Below are positions 1 to 9,503 of a stretch of DNA of 64,000 nt, piece after piece. Numbering within the stretch: the first letter of the stretch is position 1; every line of letters begins with the position of its first letter. The DNA is from Ophiocordyceps camponoti-saundersi (nom. inval.). Its lineage: Eukaryota > Ascomycota > Sordariomycetes > Hypocreales > Ophiocordycipitaceae. The translations under genes and the position numbers were made by a program. The stretch covers positions 162,115-226,114 of the forward strand of contig PDHQ01000032.1 of NCBI GenBank assembly GCA_003339415.1. Reading direction: 5' to 3'. Under the pieces are notes generated by a model, which did no database searches, was not told the DNA's origin, and saw only the letters and a list, made by a program, of their open reading frames with translations.

Positions 1-1019
1 GAGGTGGTGGCCCTTTGACCGAATTTGTTGGCCAGGGTTGCCGAGCCTCGTCCGGAGACGGCCTTTGCGGTGTTTGTGTCGTCCTGTCTCTGTGTTGTCT
101 GTTTCGTTGTCGGCACCGGTTTGGAGGCTCGTATGATGCCGGGCTTCTTCTTCATCTGCGGCGCCTTGTCTGATGATGCGGAGGGCCGGCCGGGCGAGGT
201 GGAGGTGGCGGTAGGCCTCTTGGCCGCTTCGCCAAATACGTCGCTTTCCTCCCTGTCGTTGTCGTAGTCATCATCTTCGGGCTCGGAGTCGGAGATGAAG
301 GTTGCTCGCTGCTCGTACTGCTCGACGACGGGCTCCTGAGCTACGATTTTGTATTGAGGCTGGGCTGCTCTCTGATACTCGCCGATCATGGCGGCCGGTG
401 CCTTCTTCAGCTCGGACGCTCCGGTACCGGCGCGGACAGACCGCGAAAGGCTGCCGTGGATGGTGGCAATCTCCTTGACTTCGCGGCGAACCTTGCGCAT
501 GATGCTGGCGCCGGTGTTTGTCTTGGTCCGGCTGCCGAGGTTAAAGGTGAGGGCGCTCGTGGTGTGGTCACGAGGGCCAAAGGTTCGTTTCGGTCCTACG
601 CGACCGGCCCGTGGCAGAAACTTGCGCTCGACAATCTTGCTCGTATTCTTCTCCTTGTCCTCCCTGAGGCCGGCAAGGGCAGACTTTAAGCGGCTCTCGC
701 TCTCCTCAAGGGCCGCATCGTGTTCCTTCTTGTACTTTTCCCAGACGCGGTACCATTTGTCAGGCGTCGGAGGTTTGTAGGCGTTGTTCTTGAACTCCAT
801 GGGGAAGTCTTTCTCTATAATCTTGATCCAAATCTCGCCAGTCTCGCCTTGTAGTTGAGGCGAGTTGACTTCCAGCTGACGTAGCTGATAGGCATTGTCG
901 ACCTTGAGAAGGATGTGACGAATTGAGTGATAGGGAAGATAGTCGCCGATGCTTTCGAGGCCTTTGATGTTCTTGATGCAAGCCATGGCTGCGAGTTCCA
1001 TCAAAGATTTGACGGGCAT
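1..1019 (-). CDS. Elongin-A-like protein (RNA polymerase II transcription factor SIII subunit A), 3' end outside window
   Basis: Read on the minus strand from the ATG at 1019 to the window edge, one frame stays open for about 339 codons, so the gene is cut off at its 3' end. The N-terminus (SLMELAAMACIKNIKGLESI, then GDYLPYHSIRHILLKVDN) matches the Elongin-A family, where this helical part binds Elongin C in a BC-box-like manner. It is followed by a segment on engulfing a KDFPMEFK-type motif and by a basic, low-complexity tail. In the family, Elongin A stimulates Pol II elongation and can serve as the substrate-recognition part of a ubiquitin ligase that removes stalled Pol II. No intron is seen in the visible part. 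The start is the first ATG of the frame and begins directly with the conserved domain. It is divergent from the TFIIF gene. Family assignment is good; the full length is unknown. Confidence 0.85.
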   Translation of the reverse strand, partial: MPVKSLMELAAMACIKNIKGLESIGDYLPYHSIRHILLKVDNAYQLRQLEVNSPQLQGETGEIWIKIIEKDFPMEFKNNAYKPPTPDKWYRVWEKYKKEHDAALEESESRLKSALAGLREDKEKNTSKIVERKFLPRAGRVGPKRTFGPRDHTTSALTFNLGSRTKTNTGASIMRKVRREVKEIATIHGSLSRSVRAGTGASELKKAPAAMIGEYQRAAQPQYKIVAQEPVVEQYEQRATFISDSEPEDDDYDNDREESDVFGEAAKRPTATSTSPGRPSASSDKAPQMKKKPGIIRASKPVPTTKQTTQRQDDTNTAKAVSGRGSATLANKFGQRATT

Positions 1020-1940
1020 GATGGGCGATAGGGAGAGGGGGGGAGGGGGGAAAGGGGGCTTTATAGGCCAGGACGAGCAACGTAAACGCAAAGCAGTGAT
1101 TCGATAGACTTTGGAGCAACAGGTGTGAGTAACACTATTATGTGTGAATCAATGCAAGGCCATAGGGCAGTGAATGCGTCACCGAGCGAATTTGGCTCGC
1201 GGGCAACAGCAAGACTTGAAAGAGGCGTTTGTCCTGCTTCGGGTACAAGCTGGATACCTAGAGAACATACATACTAGATGAGTAAGTTTCCGATATGGAG
1301 GATCCCGTCTTCGGAGCCCTACCTGAGCAGTACGGCAGTACCTGATGTGAACGGACGGATCTCTTGGAGGAGCGAAGTGAGGGCTTGAAGCTGATGGTGG
1401 TTGAGGAAGAGCCGCAGCCTCGTCTTTATAGGCGCGAGCCTCCCTGCGAGCGCGGCCCATCATCGTCAGCCTGTACCCGGCCATAGCTTTGATGTACCCC
1501 TTGGCTGCATCTATGGGAACTCGATACATTGAGCTAGGGGTTTCGGTACTTTCGATCAACCATAGGTCAGCTCCGGGAGGCTCCACGGCTCCATTCTACT
1601 CCGTAGTATATGCTTATCGTTGCTCGTACGGCGTGGGGGGTGAAGTGCGATAGGCGGGTACGGAGCTGTGGCGCCGAGAAATAATCCGAGCTGTTGGTGG
1701 GGAAAAAAATGGTTGGCTGGCCAAGCCTCAGCCGTCATTCTGTCTGCCTCCTTTGTAGCATCATCTCTCTCTCCCTCTCTCTCCCTCTCGCACACACACA
1801 CACTCTCTCATACAGAAACACACACATACAAACATACCTACATCCTTATCATTCTGTCTCATATCTCTACCTCTCCCGAAAACCGACCCCTCCGTCACCG
1901 ATACAACGCGCACAAACCTCCACGCGTGCCGCCAGCAGCC
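1020..1940. promoter_or_regulatory. Divergent intergenic region between elongin-A and TFIIF beta
   Basis: This 921-base stretch carries the promoters of two divergently transcribed general transcription genes. I see a G-rich run just upstream of the elongin-A start (about 1031-1060) and a long CT tract followed by CA repeats (about 1767-1830) in the presumed 5' leader of the TFIIF gene. Short open frames here show no family resemblance. Confidence 0.5.
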
Positions 1941-3200
1941 ATGGCGGACGCGGCGTCTTTCGTCAAGCCCGAGCCGGAGGAGGAGGAGAAGCCAACGATG
2001 CCGCTGGTAGACGACGACATGGACGAGGACGCGGGCGACCTCGAGTACTACGACAAGACGGTCAATAATCGCCAGTTTGAGACGCTCTATCTCGCACGCG
2101 TGCCGCGGTACATGTGGGACGCTTGGCTGAAGATAGCGGACCGGTTGGGCGACGACGACGAGATACAGATTGGCACCTTGCGTACTTGGAACCAGTCCGA
2201 GGTCGACGCCGACGGAGTCAAGCACGACGTCACCAAGCTGCGCATGCTTCTCGACGCCAACTGCGCCGAACACCAGCCGCTGCCTAGAGAGTACGAGCTC
2301 GACATTCTCGAACGCGAGGTGCAGAACCACTTCATCTTTAGCGAGGAACATCTACCGAGCTACAAGGCGCGGAACAAGGCCCGAACCGAGGCTGCCAATG
2401 CCGGCATCCCCGCCTCCCTGCTGCGGCAACGCGCTCAAGCCAACAGCCAGGAAAATGGGCCGCAGCGGCATTCTTACGACCGCCGGAATCGGTTTCAGCC
2501 TTACTTTCGCAAGGCCATCCCAAGTCAGTTCTCTCTCCCTCTTTCTCTTCTCTGCGATCCCAAATGAGCTGACGGGAGCCGCACACACACATACAGAAAG
2601 AACAAAGTTGTTCGGCAAGATTCACTATGACATACGCGTCGAACCGCGCAGCGTGCGCGACGAAGAGCGCGTCCTCGCGCAGAAGCTGTTGGACGCCGAG
2701 CTGTCCAAGTCCAAGTTACAGATTATTAGCCGCAATAGCGCATCGTCCATCATGAACCCGGGCACCGCCAACGCGGCCCAGTGGGGAGGCAACTTCATCG
2801 TATGTCGGCCCGGGGAAGCTGCTTTCGACTCCGTCTTTGCTGACTTGTTTAGAAAAACGCGGCGCAACAAGCCAAACCCAAGAAGGGCGAAATGTTCAAG
2901 GCAGCTCGAATTCCCAAGAATCAACTTTTGGATCTCATCTTCGACTGCTTCCGCCATTATCAATACTGGTCTATGAAGGCTCTCCGGCAGAAGCTTCAGC
3001 AGCCCGACTCATATCTGCGGCAGGTGCTGGAGGAGGTGGCCGTGCTGCACAAGAGCGGCCGATTCGCCAACCACTACGGGCTCAGCGACGCCTACAAGGA
3101 CAAGGCGGGAGACGACGCCAAGGAGGAGGCGGCCGACGATGGCGGTGACGGCGACGACGACGACGACGAGGAGGAGCTCGAAGATGTGCTACCGGCATAA
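1941..3200 (+). CDS. TFG2: Transcription initiation factor IIF subunit beta (RAP30/Tfg2)
   Basis: Three exons: 1941-2523, 2597-2799 and 2853-3200, giving 377 residues. TFIIF beta binds Pol II together with TFIIF alpha and helps bring it to the preinitiation complex in the nucleus. The acidic N-terminus is followed by the dimerisation region (around residues 30-100, with RQFETLYLARVPRYMWDAWL) and a central linker. The C-terminal winged helix (about residues 275-345) contains KNQLLDLIFDCFRHYQYWSM and a following RQKLQQPDSYLRQVLEEVAV segment, the most conserved part of the family. The protein ends in an Asp/Glu-rich tail. Intron 1 (2524-2596) has donor GTCAGT and splits a Lys codon after one base; intron 2 (2800-2852) has donor GTATGT. 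The start at 1941 follows a CT/CA-rich leader and is the ATG nearest the conserved region. Assignment is firm. Confidence 0.95.
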
Positions 3201-3604
3201 GAATCCATTGTGAGGCAGATCTGGGTTTTTAGAGCACGATGGCGACGGCTTTGATTGTCGCGCCTGGGATTCATGTAGATACCTATGGAGGCATGCACGC
3301 ATGCATGGACGGATGGTTTTTAAGCGTTGAAGATGGAAGTTAGACGGGCGTTTCTCTGGAAGGATTCATATATTCATACGCATCCATACGTTGGAACATT
3401 CATAGGTCATACATGGAAACATGCCTGTGCACAACACCAGACTGCGGTCGATATCAAAGGGTTCACGTGTGTCGAGACAATGCATGTGTGTATGTATGAC
3501 GTATGTGTATATCCGGTATCCGTATGTAGGAGAGGTAGGTATGCAAGTATACGAATCTGCAGTGGGGAAGGTGAGTCCCAGTTGAAAATTCCCTTTCCAA
3601 CACA
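3201..3604. other. Intergenic region, simple-repeat rich
   Basis: This 404-base gap lies between tandem genes. It holds CATA/TATG-type tetranucleotide repeats and no open frame that I can support. It probably contains the TFIIF 3' UTR and the promoter of the HAD gene. Confidence 0.4.
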
Positions 3605-4540
3605 ATGCATCTGATCTTCGACTTTGACGGCACCATCACGGTCCAGGACACGATTGGCGAGCTCGCGGCGTCGGCCGTGGCCTGGCAGCAGCAGCGGCTA
3701 GGGTGCAACCTGCAGGGCGCCTGGGACGAGGCGGTGCGGGCCTACGGTAGCGACTTGGCGGCGGCGGCTGAAAAGACGCACGGGTCGGAGCGAAGGACGG
3801 TAGAAGACGAGATACGATTCCTGGCCGAGACACGGGCGGTGGAAGAAGCGTCCCTGGAACGGGTCGAACGCACAGGCATCTTCGCCGGGCTGGGACTCAG
3901 GGACCTGTTCCAGATGGGCGCCTCGGCCGTCAGGGAGGGACGGGTCAAGATCCGGGCCGGCTTCGGCGCCTTGACGGAGCTGGCTGCGAGGCGAGGCTGG
4001 CGCACCTCTGTCCTCTCGGCGCATTGGTCCCGTGCTTTTGTCGAGGGCGCCTTGTCTGGTACGGGCTTTCGGGGACGGGTTACGGCTAACGAGGTGGGGG
4101 GTGGGGAGGGGAGGGTGGAGGGGGGGATCACGACTTCGGGGGATAAGCTGGCGGCCTTGAGGCGGATTGTTAACGGTGGTGGTGGTAATAGTAGTAGTAG
4201 TAGTAGTAGTTCTTCTTCTACGGATACTGCTGCTGCTGCTGCTACAGCCGCGCCGACGACAGTCTACTTTGGCGATTCGATGACGGACTTTGAGTGTCTG
4301 ATCAAGGAGGCGGGCGGAGCGGATTACGGGGTGGTCATGGTTCGGGACGATGATTCGTCCGTGTTGGTAAGGGTTCTTGATCGTCTTGGCTTTGTCGTTC
4401 CGGCTGTGGGCGAGATGAAGAAGGGGGGACTGGGAGAAGGGGGGGAGCGGATCGGGTGGGCGAGAAGCTTTGATGAGGTTATCTTGACGATTGGAGGGGG
4501 AGGGAAATTTTCCTTGGGGAAAGGAGGAGAGGTGAGATGA
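3605..4540 (+). CDS. HAD-superfamily phosphatase, phosphoserine-phosphatase-like
   Basis: Intronless, 311 residues. HAD motif I is DFDGTIT at residues 6-12, with the nucleophile and acid-base aspartates. The helical cap follows. A motif IV region YFGDSMTDFECL lies near residue 220, with the GDS..D pattern that holds magnesium. This places it with cytosolic HAD hydrolases related to phosphoserine phosphatase and to fungal proteins annotated as phosphatase-like; the substrate cannot be told from sequence. An insertion of about ten serines, followed by threonine and alanine runs (residues about 195-220), sits between motif III and motif IV; its codons are AGT repeats then TCT. The C-terminal about 60 residues are Gly-rich. 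The start is the only ATG before motif I. The 3' end is followed immediately by a GAGAT repeat. Confidence 0.85.
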   Translation: MHLIFDFDGTITVQDTIGELAASAVAWQQQRLGCNLQGAWDEAVRAYGSDLAAAAEKTHGSERRTVEDEIRFLAETRAVEEASLERVERTGIFAGLGLRDLFQMGASAVREGRVKIRAGFGALTELAARRGWRTSVLSAHWSRAFVEGALSGTGFRGRVTANEVGGGEGRVEGGITTSGDKLAALRRIVNGGGGNSSSSSSSSSSTDTAAAAATAAPTTVYFGDSMTDFECLIKEAGGADYGVVMVRDDDSSVLVRVLDRLGFVVPAVGEMKKGGLGEGGERIGWARSFDEVILTIGGGGKFSLGKGGEVR

Positions 4541-4562
4541 GATGAGATGAGATGAGATGAGA
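4534..4562. repeat. GAGAT pentanucleotide microsatellite
   Basis: About six tandem copies of GAGAT begin at the stop codon of the HAD gene and continue into its 3' UTR. Confidence 0.9.
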
Positions 4563-5617
4563 TTTGTCTGTATGCACGGATTTGTATGTGCGTGTGTGTG
4601 TTTTGTTGCTCAAACGAAACCCTTCTTCCCCCTTTGAAACCCCCCCCCCCCTCATCTGCACATACATGTGTATGTAGGTTCATGTATGTGTGTTGTATGT
4701 GCATGTTAGGCGAGAGAGATGATGATGATGATGATGAAGATGAAGATTGTTTCCGAATATGGGAATGAGATGAGCAAGGCCGCAGACAGACCAGACCAGA
4801 CCAAGGCCAGGCCAGGCCAGGCCAGGCTAGAGCCAGGGGGTGGGTGAGGTGAGTTGAGTTGAGTTGAGTGGGTGGTGGTGCACGTTTGGCTGAGCTTTGA
4901 CGAATGTTTAAAGTAGGGCGCCACTTAATCAAGGCGCGCCGCCACAGAAGAGAGTGAGAGACAGTGAGAGAGAGACAGAGAGAGGGACAGAGACGGAGAC
5001 GGACAGAAATGATACGACTATGCGTGCATCCATGCGCTCATCAATACATACATACATACATATGTACAACCTATCAATGCACACTCTCCTTATACGGATA
5101 CATGATAACAAATACCTACCGAATATGCACATGCAATTCGAGGTTTATAGTGCGGATCCCCTCCGTATGGACAGTCCAGTTTACGGCGCGTTCCAGTCCC
5201 CTGTCTCCTCCCCTCCCCTCCCCGTCCCGGCTCTTCTTTTCATGCACCCACGCTCACACACACACACGCCATATCTCTCTCTCTCTCTCTCCCCTCCCTC
5301 CCTCCCTCCCTCCCGAGTCTCCTCATCGCAAAAGCTACTAAGAAAAGACATAGAGTCGTCATTCGTTTGCACGCAAGGTCTTTCTTTCTCTCTCGCTATT
5401 TGTTTCCAACCCTCGTCACTCTTTTCCAAAACTTGATTTTTTTTTTATTACTTGTCATTCTCTCTCATTCTCTCTCTCTCTCTCTCTCTCCCTCTCTCCG
5501 CTATCTCGCATAAGGGAAAACGCTCTCTCTTTCCTTTCACAACAAGAAGCGCATCCTTGCCCTGCCTTCCCCCCAAAACCCCAAACAACTTCACAAAACA
5601 AAAGGATTTCCTCCCAC
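4563..5617. other. Intergenic region rich in CT, CA and tetranucleotide repeats
   Basis: This stretch of about 1 kb holds TGTG/CATA repeats, a GTTGA pentamer run (about 4852-4870), GA-rich tracts (4945-4990) and a long CT-rich leader (5270-5520). The last is typical of 5' UTRs in this window and probably belongs to the gene at 5618. I see no supported coding region. Confidence 0.5.
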
Positions 5618-6049
5618 ATGTGCACTTATGCGAGGACCGTCTTCCAATGTCAACACCAGGCCTGGGGCCGCCTCCTGAAGCTATGCCGCGTCGCGGAAGA
5701 ACAACAGGCCGGATCGCTACCCGGTTCATGCGCCCTGAGGATGCCTCACGGCCTGCACTCGCGCAGGGTACCGAGGCAGTGCGACAAGTGCAGCGACCTG
5801 GATCGGAAACGGAGCCTGCTGAGGGCCAAGCTGGACGAGTGTCACGAGCTCTGTCGGCGGCACTCGACCGACGTCGACCTTTTTGGGACCGATGGCGACG
5901 TCGTTGTCGTCGCTGCCTACAAGGAGAATAGGAGGTTGAGGGATAGCGGTGGCGATTATGGCGTCAGGAGGAGGAGTACCATGGGTGGGAGTGGGTTGGG
6001 GCTTGGGTTGGATCAGACGCCCTCGGCTGATGTGAGGCTTTTTGGGTGA
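5618..6049 (+). CDS. Small Cys/His-rich fungal protein of unknown function
   Basis: Intronless, 143 residues. The N-terminal half carries a regular set of Cys and His residues: FQCQHQAWGRLLKLC near residues 9-23, then GSCALRMPHGLHSRRVPRQC near residues 36-55 and CDKC just after it. The spacing suggests a small metal-binding fold. Proteins of this C-x-H...W-G...K-C...P-H-G-x-H-S-R-R-V...C-x-x-C type are, to my memory, common and uncharacterised in filamentous ascomycetes, often as several copies. The middle (residues about 58-80, KCSDLDRKRSLLRAKLDEC) looks helical. The C-terminus is Gly-rich with no visible domain. It has its own CT-rich leader and no partner gene close by. Function is unknown; a regulatory zinc-binding role is only a guess. 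Confidence 0.7.
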   Translation: MCTYARTVFQCQHQAWGRLLKLCRVAEEQQAGSLPGSCALRMPHGLHSRRVPRQCDKCSDLDRKRSLLRAKLDECHELCRRHSTDVDLFGTDGDVVVVAAYKENRRLRDSGGDYGVRRRSTMGGSGLGLGLDQTPSADVRLFG

Positions 6050-6876
6050 TGCCTTTTTTTTTCTTTCTTCTTCTTCTCTTTCTGGCTCGTTCATTCTGAT
6101 GGGATGTGACTTGTTATGATGACACTTTTTTCTTTTACATACATACATTATTACGTGCATACATACATACATAGGTAGGTATGCAGGTGTAGGATATATG
6201 TAGATGTTGACGATGTTGAAATGATGAGATGGTTGAATCTGATGCAATGCGAATATGTATGTAAACAGTCATATCGATATCTATCAGCATTCAACATCAA
6301 CATCAACATCAACAAAGAACCCACTGCTGGTTGCCGAGGAAAGAAAGTAAAGCTTAAAAGAAGAGGCAAAATTTAAAATACAATGCGCAAATATTGTGTA
6401 CATACATACATATCCGTACATACCTGGTACTGAGAAGAAGAAGAAGAAGAATAAGAAGAAGAAGAAGACAAACGGCGATGCTATCCCGTACACACATACA
6501 TACATAATTGCACACACGTCCGGAGTATTCGCGGCCCACTGGAATGGAATGCACGTTTCAAGTTGAGACCTAAGGGAATTCTTCGACGGCCCGGCGGGAT
6601 CTAAACCATGGGTTGCGATTTCGCTGCCCTTGTCTCGGGAGATGATGATGATGATGATGATGTATGACGAACGGAGACGGACCGGACGTGCGTGTGTGTG
6701 TGTGTGTGGTATTAGGTAGGTACGGATACTTACATGCATAACCGTACATACCTACATACACACACGACCACGTCAGATGGCGTATATACTAGGTAGGTAG
6801 GTAGCATGAGAGAAGGAGGGAAAAAGGAAAGAAAGGATATAACTATCCGTACTATATTAAATACTACCTTAATTCC

Positions 6877-7039
6877 TCATTCATCGTCACGCGTCACCTG
6901 TCCCGTGGTTACGGAGTCGCCGCCGCCGCCGCCGTCCGAGAGGATCTCCGCACAGATGCCGACGGCGTTTAGTTCAATTCCCGGCTCGCAGACTCGCGGA
7001 CATTACACACAAGCGCACAAGCCTTCTTCGGTTCCTACT
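6877..7039 (-). other. Possible terminal exon pair of an unrecognised minus-strand gene
   Basis: On the minus strand a frame ending at 7039 (…KTIVTTEVVSELKQGAN) can be joined across a 46-base GTAGGA…CGCGAG intron (6993-7038 by the simplest reading) to a frame starting near 6992 (CEPGIELNAVGICAEILSDG, then a Gly run and a stop at 6877-6879). The joined text reads like a conserved protein tail. I cannot place a start codon or an upstream exon, and the opposite strand is also open. Treat as a candidate only. Confidence 0.22.
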
Positions 7040-9202
7040 ATTGGCGCCTTGCTTGAGCTCCGAGACAACTTCAGTGGTGACGATTGTCTTTCTTCCATGT
7101 CTTAATCGTTATAATATCTCGTAGCTGATAGGCTGATGGCGCAAGGTTTCAAAGGTATCTGGGACTTGTTTGTTTACCGATGGCGGCTGCGGGTGGAGGG
7201 GTTCCGGCTACTTGGGTCCCCCCCTCTCTCATTTGGTTTGGGGAACGAAGGCGGGAGGCGCTGATGGAATACTACTACGCGTAGATGCATATTCTGCAGA
7301 AGCCCTGATACTTGCATGTCTGTTTCTGATACGTGCATACATATGCTTGTATGCACATGCCTGCTGCACACTACACACATGCTGCACCTCTTAAGAGTCT
7401 TACAATCATCATCGTCGCACAAAGCTGACACCGAGTCCTACTTACACCACCACTCGGAGAGTCACAGACTCACAGTAATAGGAAAGCAGCACAACAAACA
7501 AGCATTTTCATCACGCGCCCGCCCAACACCCACCACCACCACCATCTACCACCTATGACGAAATGCGCCCCCCCCCTTCCCCGCTGACAGCAGGCGCCGG
7601 CCGAAAAGGGACACAAGGAAAAGCTTCCTTCGCAACGGCGCCTCTCGCCTTACCTGCTCGGGATGCAAGCCGGGCTGGAGACCCAAGACACGCCATGCCT
7701 CTCCTGGTACGCGTGCATAGTATTTGTAGAACCGGTAAAGTAGCAGCTGAAGGATTTCGAATCGTCTTCGCGAGGGGGGCCTGGGTCTTTTTTTTTTTTT
7801 GGCCCCTAAGTCCTCTCTCTCTCTCGGCTGCTGTCCGGCGAACATGCGCGTCAAACTTGTCATCACCCTGTCCCAGACATCGTTGCACCTTGGCAGAGAC
7901 AACGCAGGGGAGGGAGGGGGGGGGGGTTTTCTAATGCCTTATTTTGTCTCGTTGGATTTGTGCCCGACGCCAAGGAATTTCTTCAGGTATCTTTCTAAGT
8001 GTCCATCGTCGTCGACGCTCGACTGGGAACCAAGGACAGAGGGAGAGAGAAGACAGGAGAGAGAGTGTGGAGGAAAGTGAGGGTCCCCCCGGCATCAGCC
8101 GGCATCCATATCGCAACGTCATTCAACCGTCAACGCCGGGTCCGGGCCCTCCAAAACCCGCCAAGGCCCGACCCCAGCTTGGCCCTAACGCCTTTCACAC
8201 ACTCCCCCCTCCCCTTTCACCCTCCTCCTCTTCTTCTCCCCAGATAACGAGGTAAAAAAAGGGAAAAAAAAGAGGGGCCTGGCGAGATGACGCGCCACCA
8301 AGGAGAAAAAAAAAGGAGAGAGATTCTTTCCCTTGCTGCTTGTGCTGACGCGACTTTCAATTAAACATACATGCCTTGCCCCGTCCCTACCTACTACATA
8401 CATACATACAACACACACACACACACACTGTGGCATCAACTTTCTCTCTTGACGCGCCCCCTTTTTTAATCCAGCTTAGCCCTCGGCAATCTCGCGGCCC
8501 TTTTATTTCTTTCCTCTTGGCGCCCCGACGAATGGCGACGCGTACTGTGCATGCATAGCATGTATGTATGTAAGTGCGGCAGTATGTACGGACTATGTAT
8601 CCGTACGTACGTAGGGACCCGGCCTCCTGCACACACGGTTCCTACTCTAGCGCTCGCCTATCACGCGCACAGTATGACAGTTTCGTGCGCCGTCGCATTC
8701 GCAACGACATTCATTAAATTTACCTGCTAAGGCAACATATAGGTACATACATACAGTACATACATACATGCATGCGCACTTCACATATACATACCCGCCA
8801 CGCCCTGAGACCCAACCAACTGACTTTCTCGGGTAGGAGGGGACGTGCGCGCGCTGTCGTCGAACTGCCAGACCCAGAGATTTGAGGAGAGGAGAGAAGA
8901 GGGGAGAGGGGGTGGGGCCTGGGCTGCCTAGACTGGAGATCAGGGTGGTGCTCCGGTTTCCGAAGCTCGCTGTGGTGCCCACTAACTGGAGGCGCCGCCC
9001 ACTGTAGTGGCCCACTCACTGGAGTGAGCCGGCTGGAGTGCCCGCTGAATAAGAAGAAAAAAGGGGGGGTGGGTGACTGTGGGGGTGCGCTACTGTTGCG
9101 CTGTACCTTGGGGCCGCTGTCCTGCCCGCTGCACCGAGCGCTACACCCGCCCGCCCCCACGGGACTCAAGGGCCGCATCCCCCGTGGCCAAGTGGCGCTC
9201 AC

Positions 9203-9371
9203 TCACCCCCCCCCCCCCCCCCCCCCCCCCAAACAACAAAAAAAAAAACAAAAAAAAAAAAAAAAAAAACCACCCCCCCCCCCCCCCCCCCCCCCCCCCC
9301 ACCCCACCNNNNNNNNNNCGCTACCCCCGCCCCCGCCCGGGGCACGCCGGGGCCCCCCCCCCGGGGGCCAA

Positions 9372-9409
<38 letters not shown>

Positions 9410-9440
9410 GAGAGAGAGAGAGAGAGAGAGAGAGCAGGCC
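9203..9440. repeat. Low-complexity poly-C / poly-A / GA tract with a 10-N assembly gap
   Basis: Very long C runs, an A-rich stretch and a GA dinucleotide run flank ten Ns at 9309-9318. The N run is an assembly gap. The flanking homopolymers are probably collapsed or erroneous. It lies in the presumed promoter of the transporter gene. Confidence 0.9.
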
Positions 9441-9503
9441 CAGACCCATTCCTCAGCCGCCCGCCCAACCGACACCCACCTAACCTCACCGCTCAGTTAT
9501 TAC

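Larger units (their letters stand above)
6050..9503. other. Gene-poor 3.4 kb stretch
   Basis: I find no confidently supported gene. The stretch holds CATA, GTAG, GAA and CA microsatellites (6140-6190, 6405-6470, 6640-6730, 8395-8430), several homopolymer runs and the assembly gap. Two minus-strand exon-like blocks are described in a separate entry (6877-7039). Other open frames of about 100 codons (for example minus strand 7553-7888) contain poly-A or poly-C encoded stretches and no family motif, so I do not call them. Confidence 0.5.

Noticed and set aside
6961..7000. tRNA-like T-arm sequence GTTCAATTCCCGGC
   Set aside because: The bases that should form the T-stem do not pair and no A-box or acceptor stem can be found at the right distance. 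I found no other tRNA or rRNA gene in the window.
7553..7888. Minus-strand open frame of about 110 codons in the gene-poor stretch
   Set aside because: It contains a poly-A-encoded Lys run and a poly-G-encoded end, and no frame in the area is clearly better than another.
9024..9503. In-frame upstream extension of the transporter gene
   Set aside because: The extension runs through poly-C, poly-A and the N gap and encodes only Pro, Lys and Arg-Glu runs. The ATG at 9504 follows directly and begins a normal Ser-rich leader.
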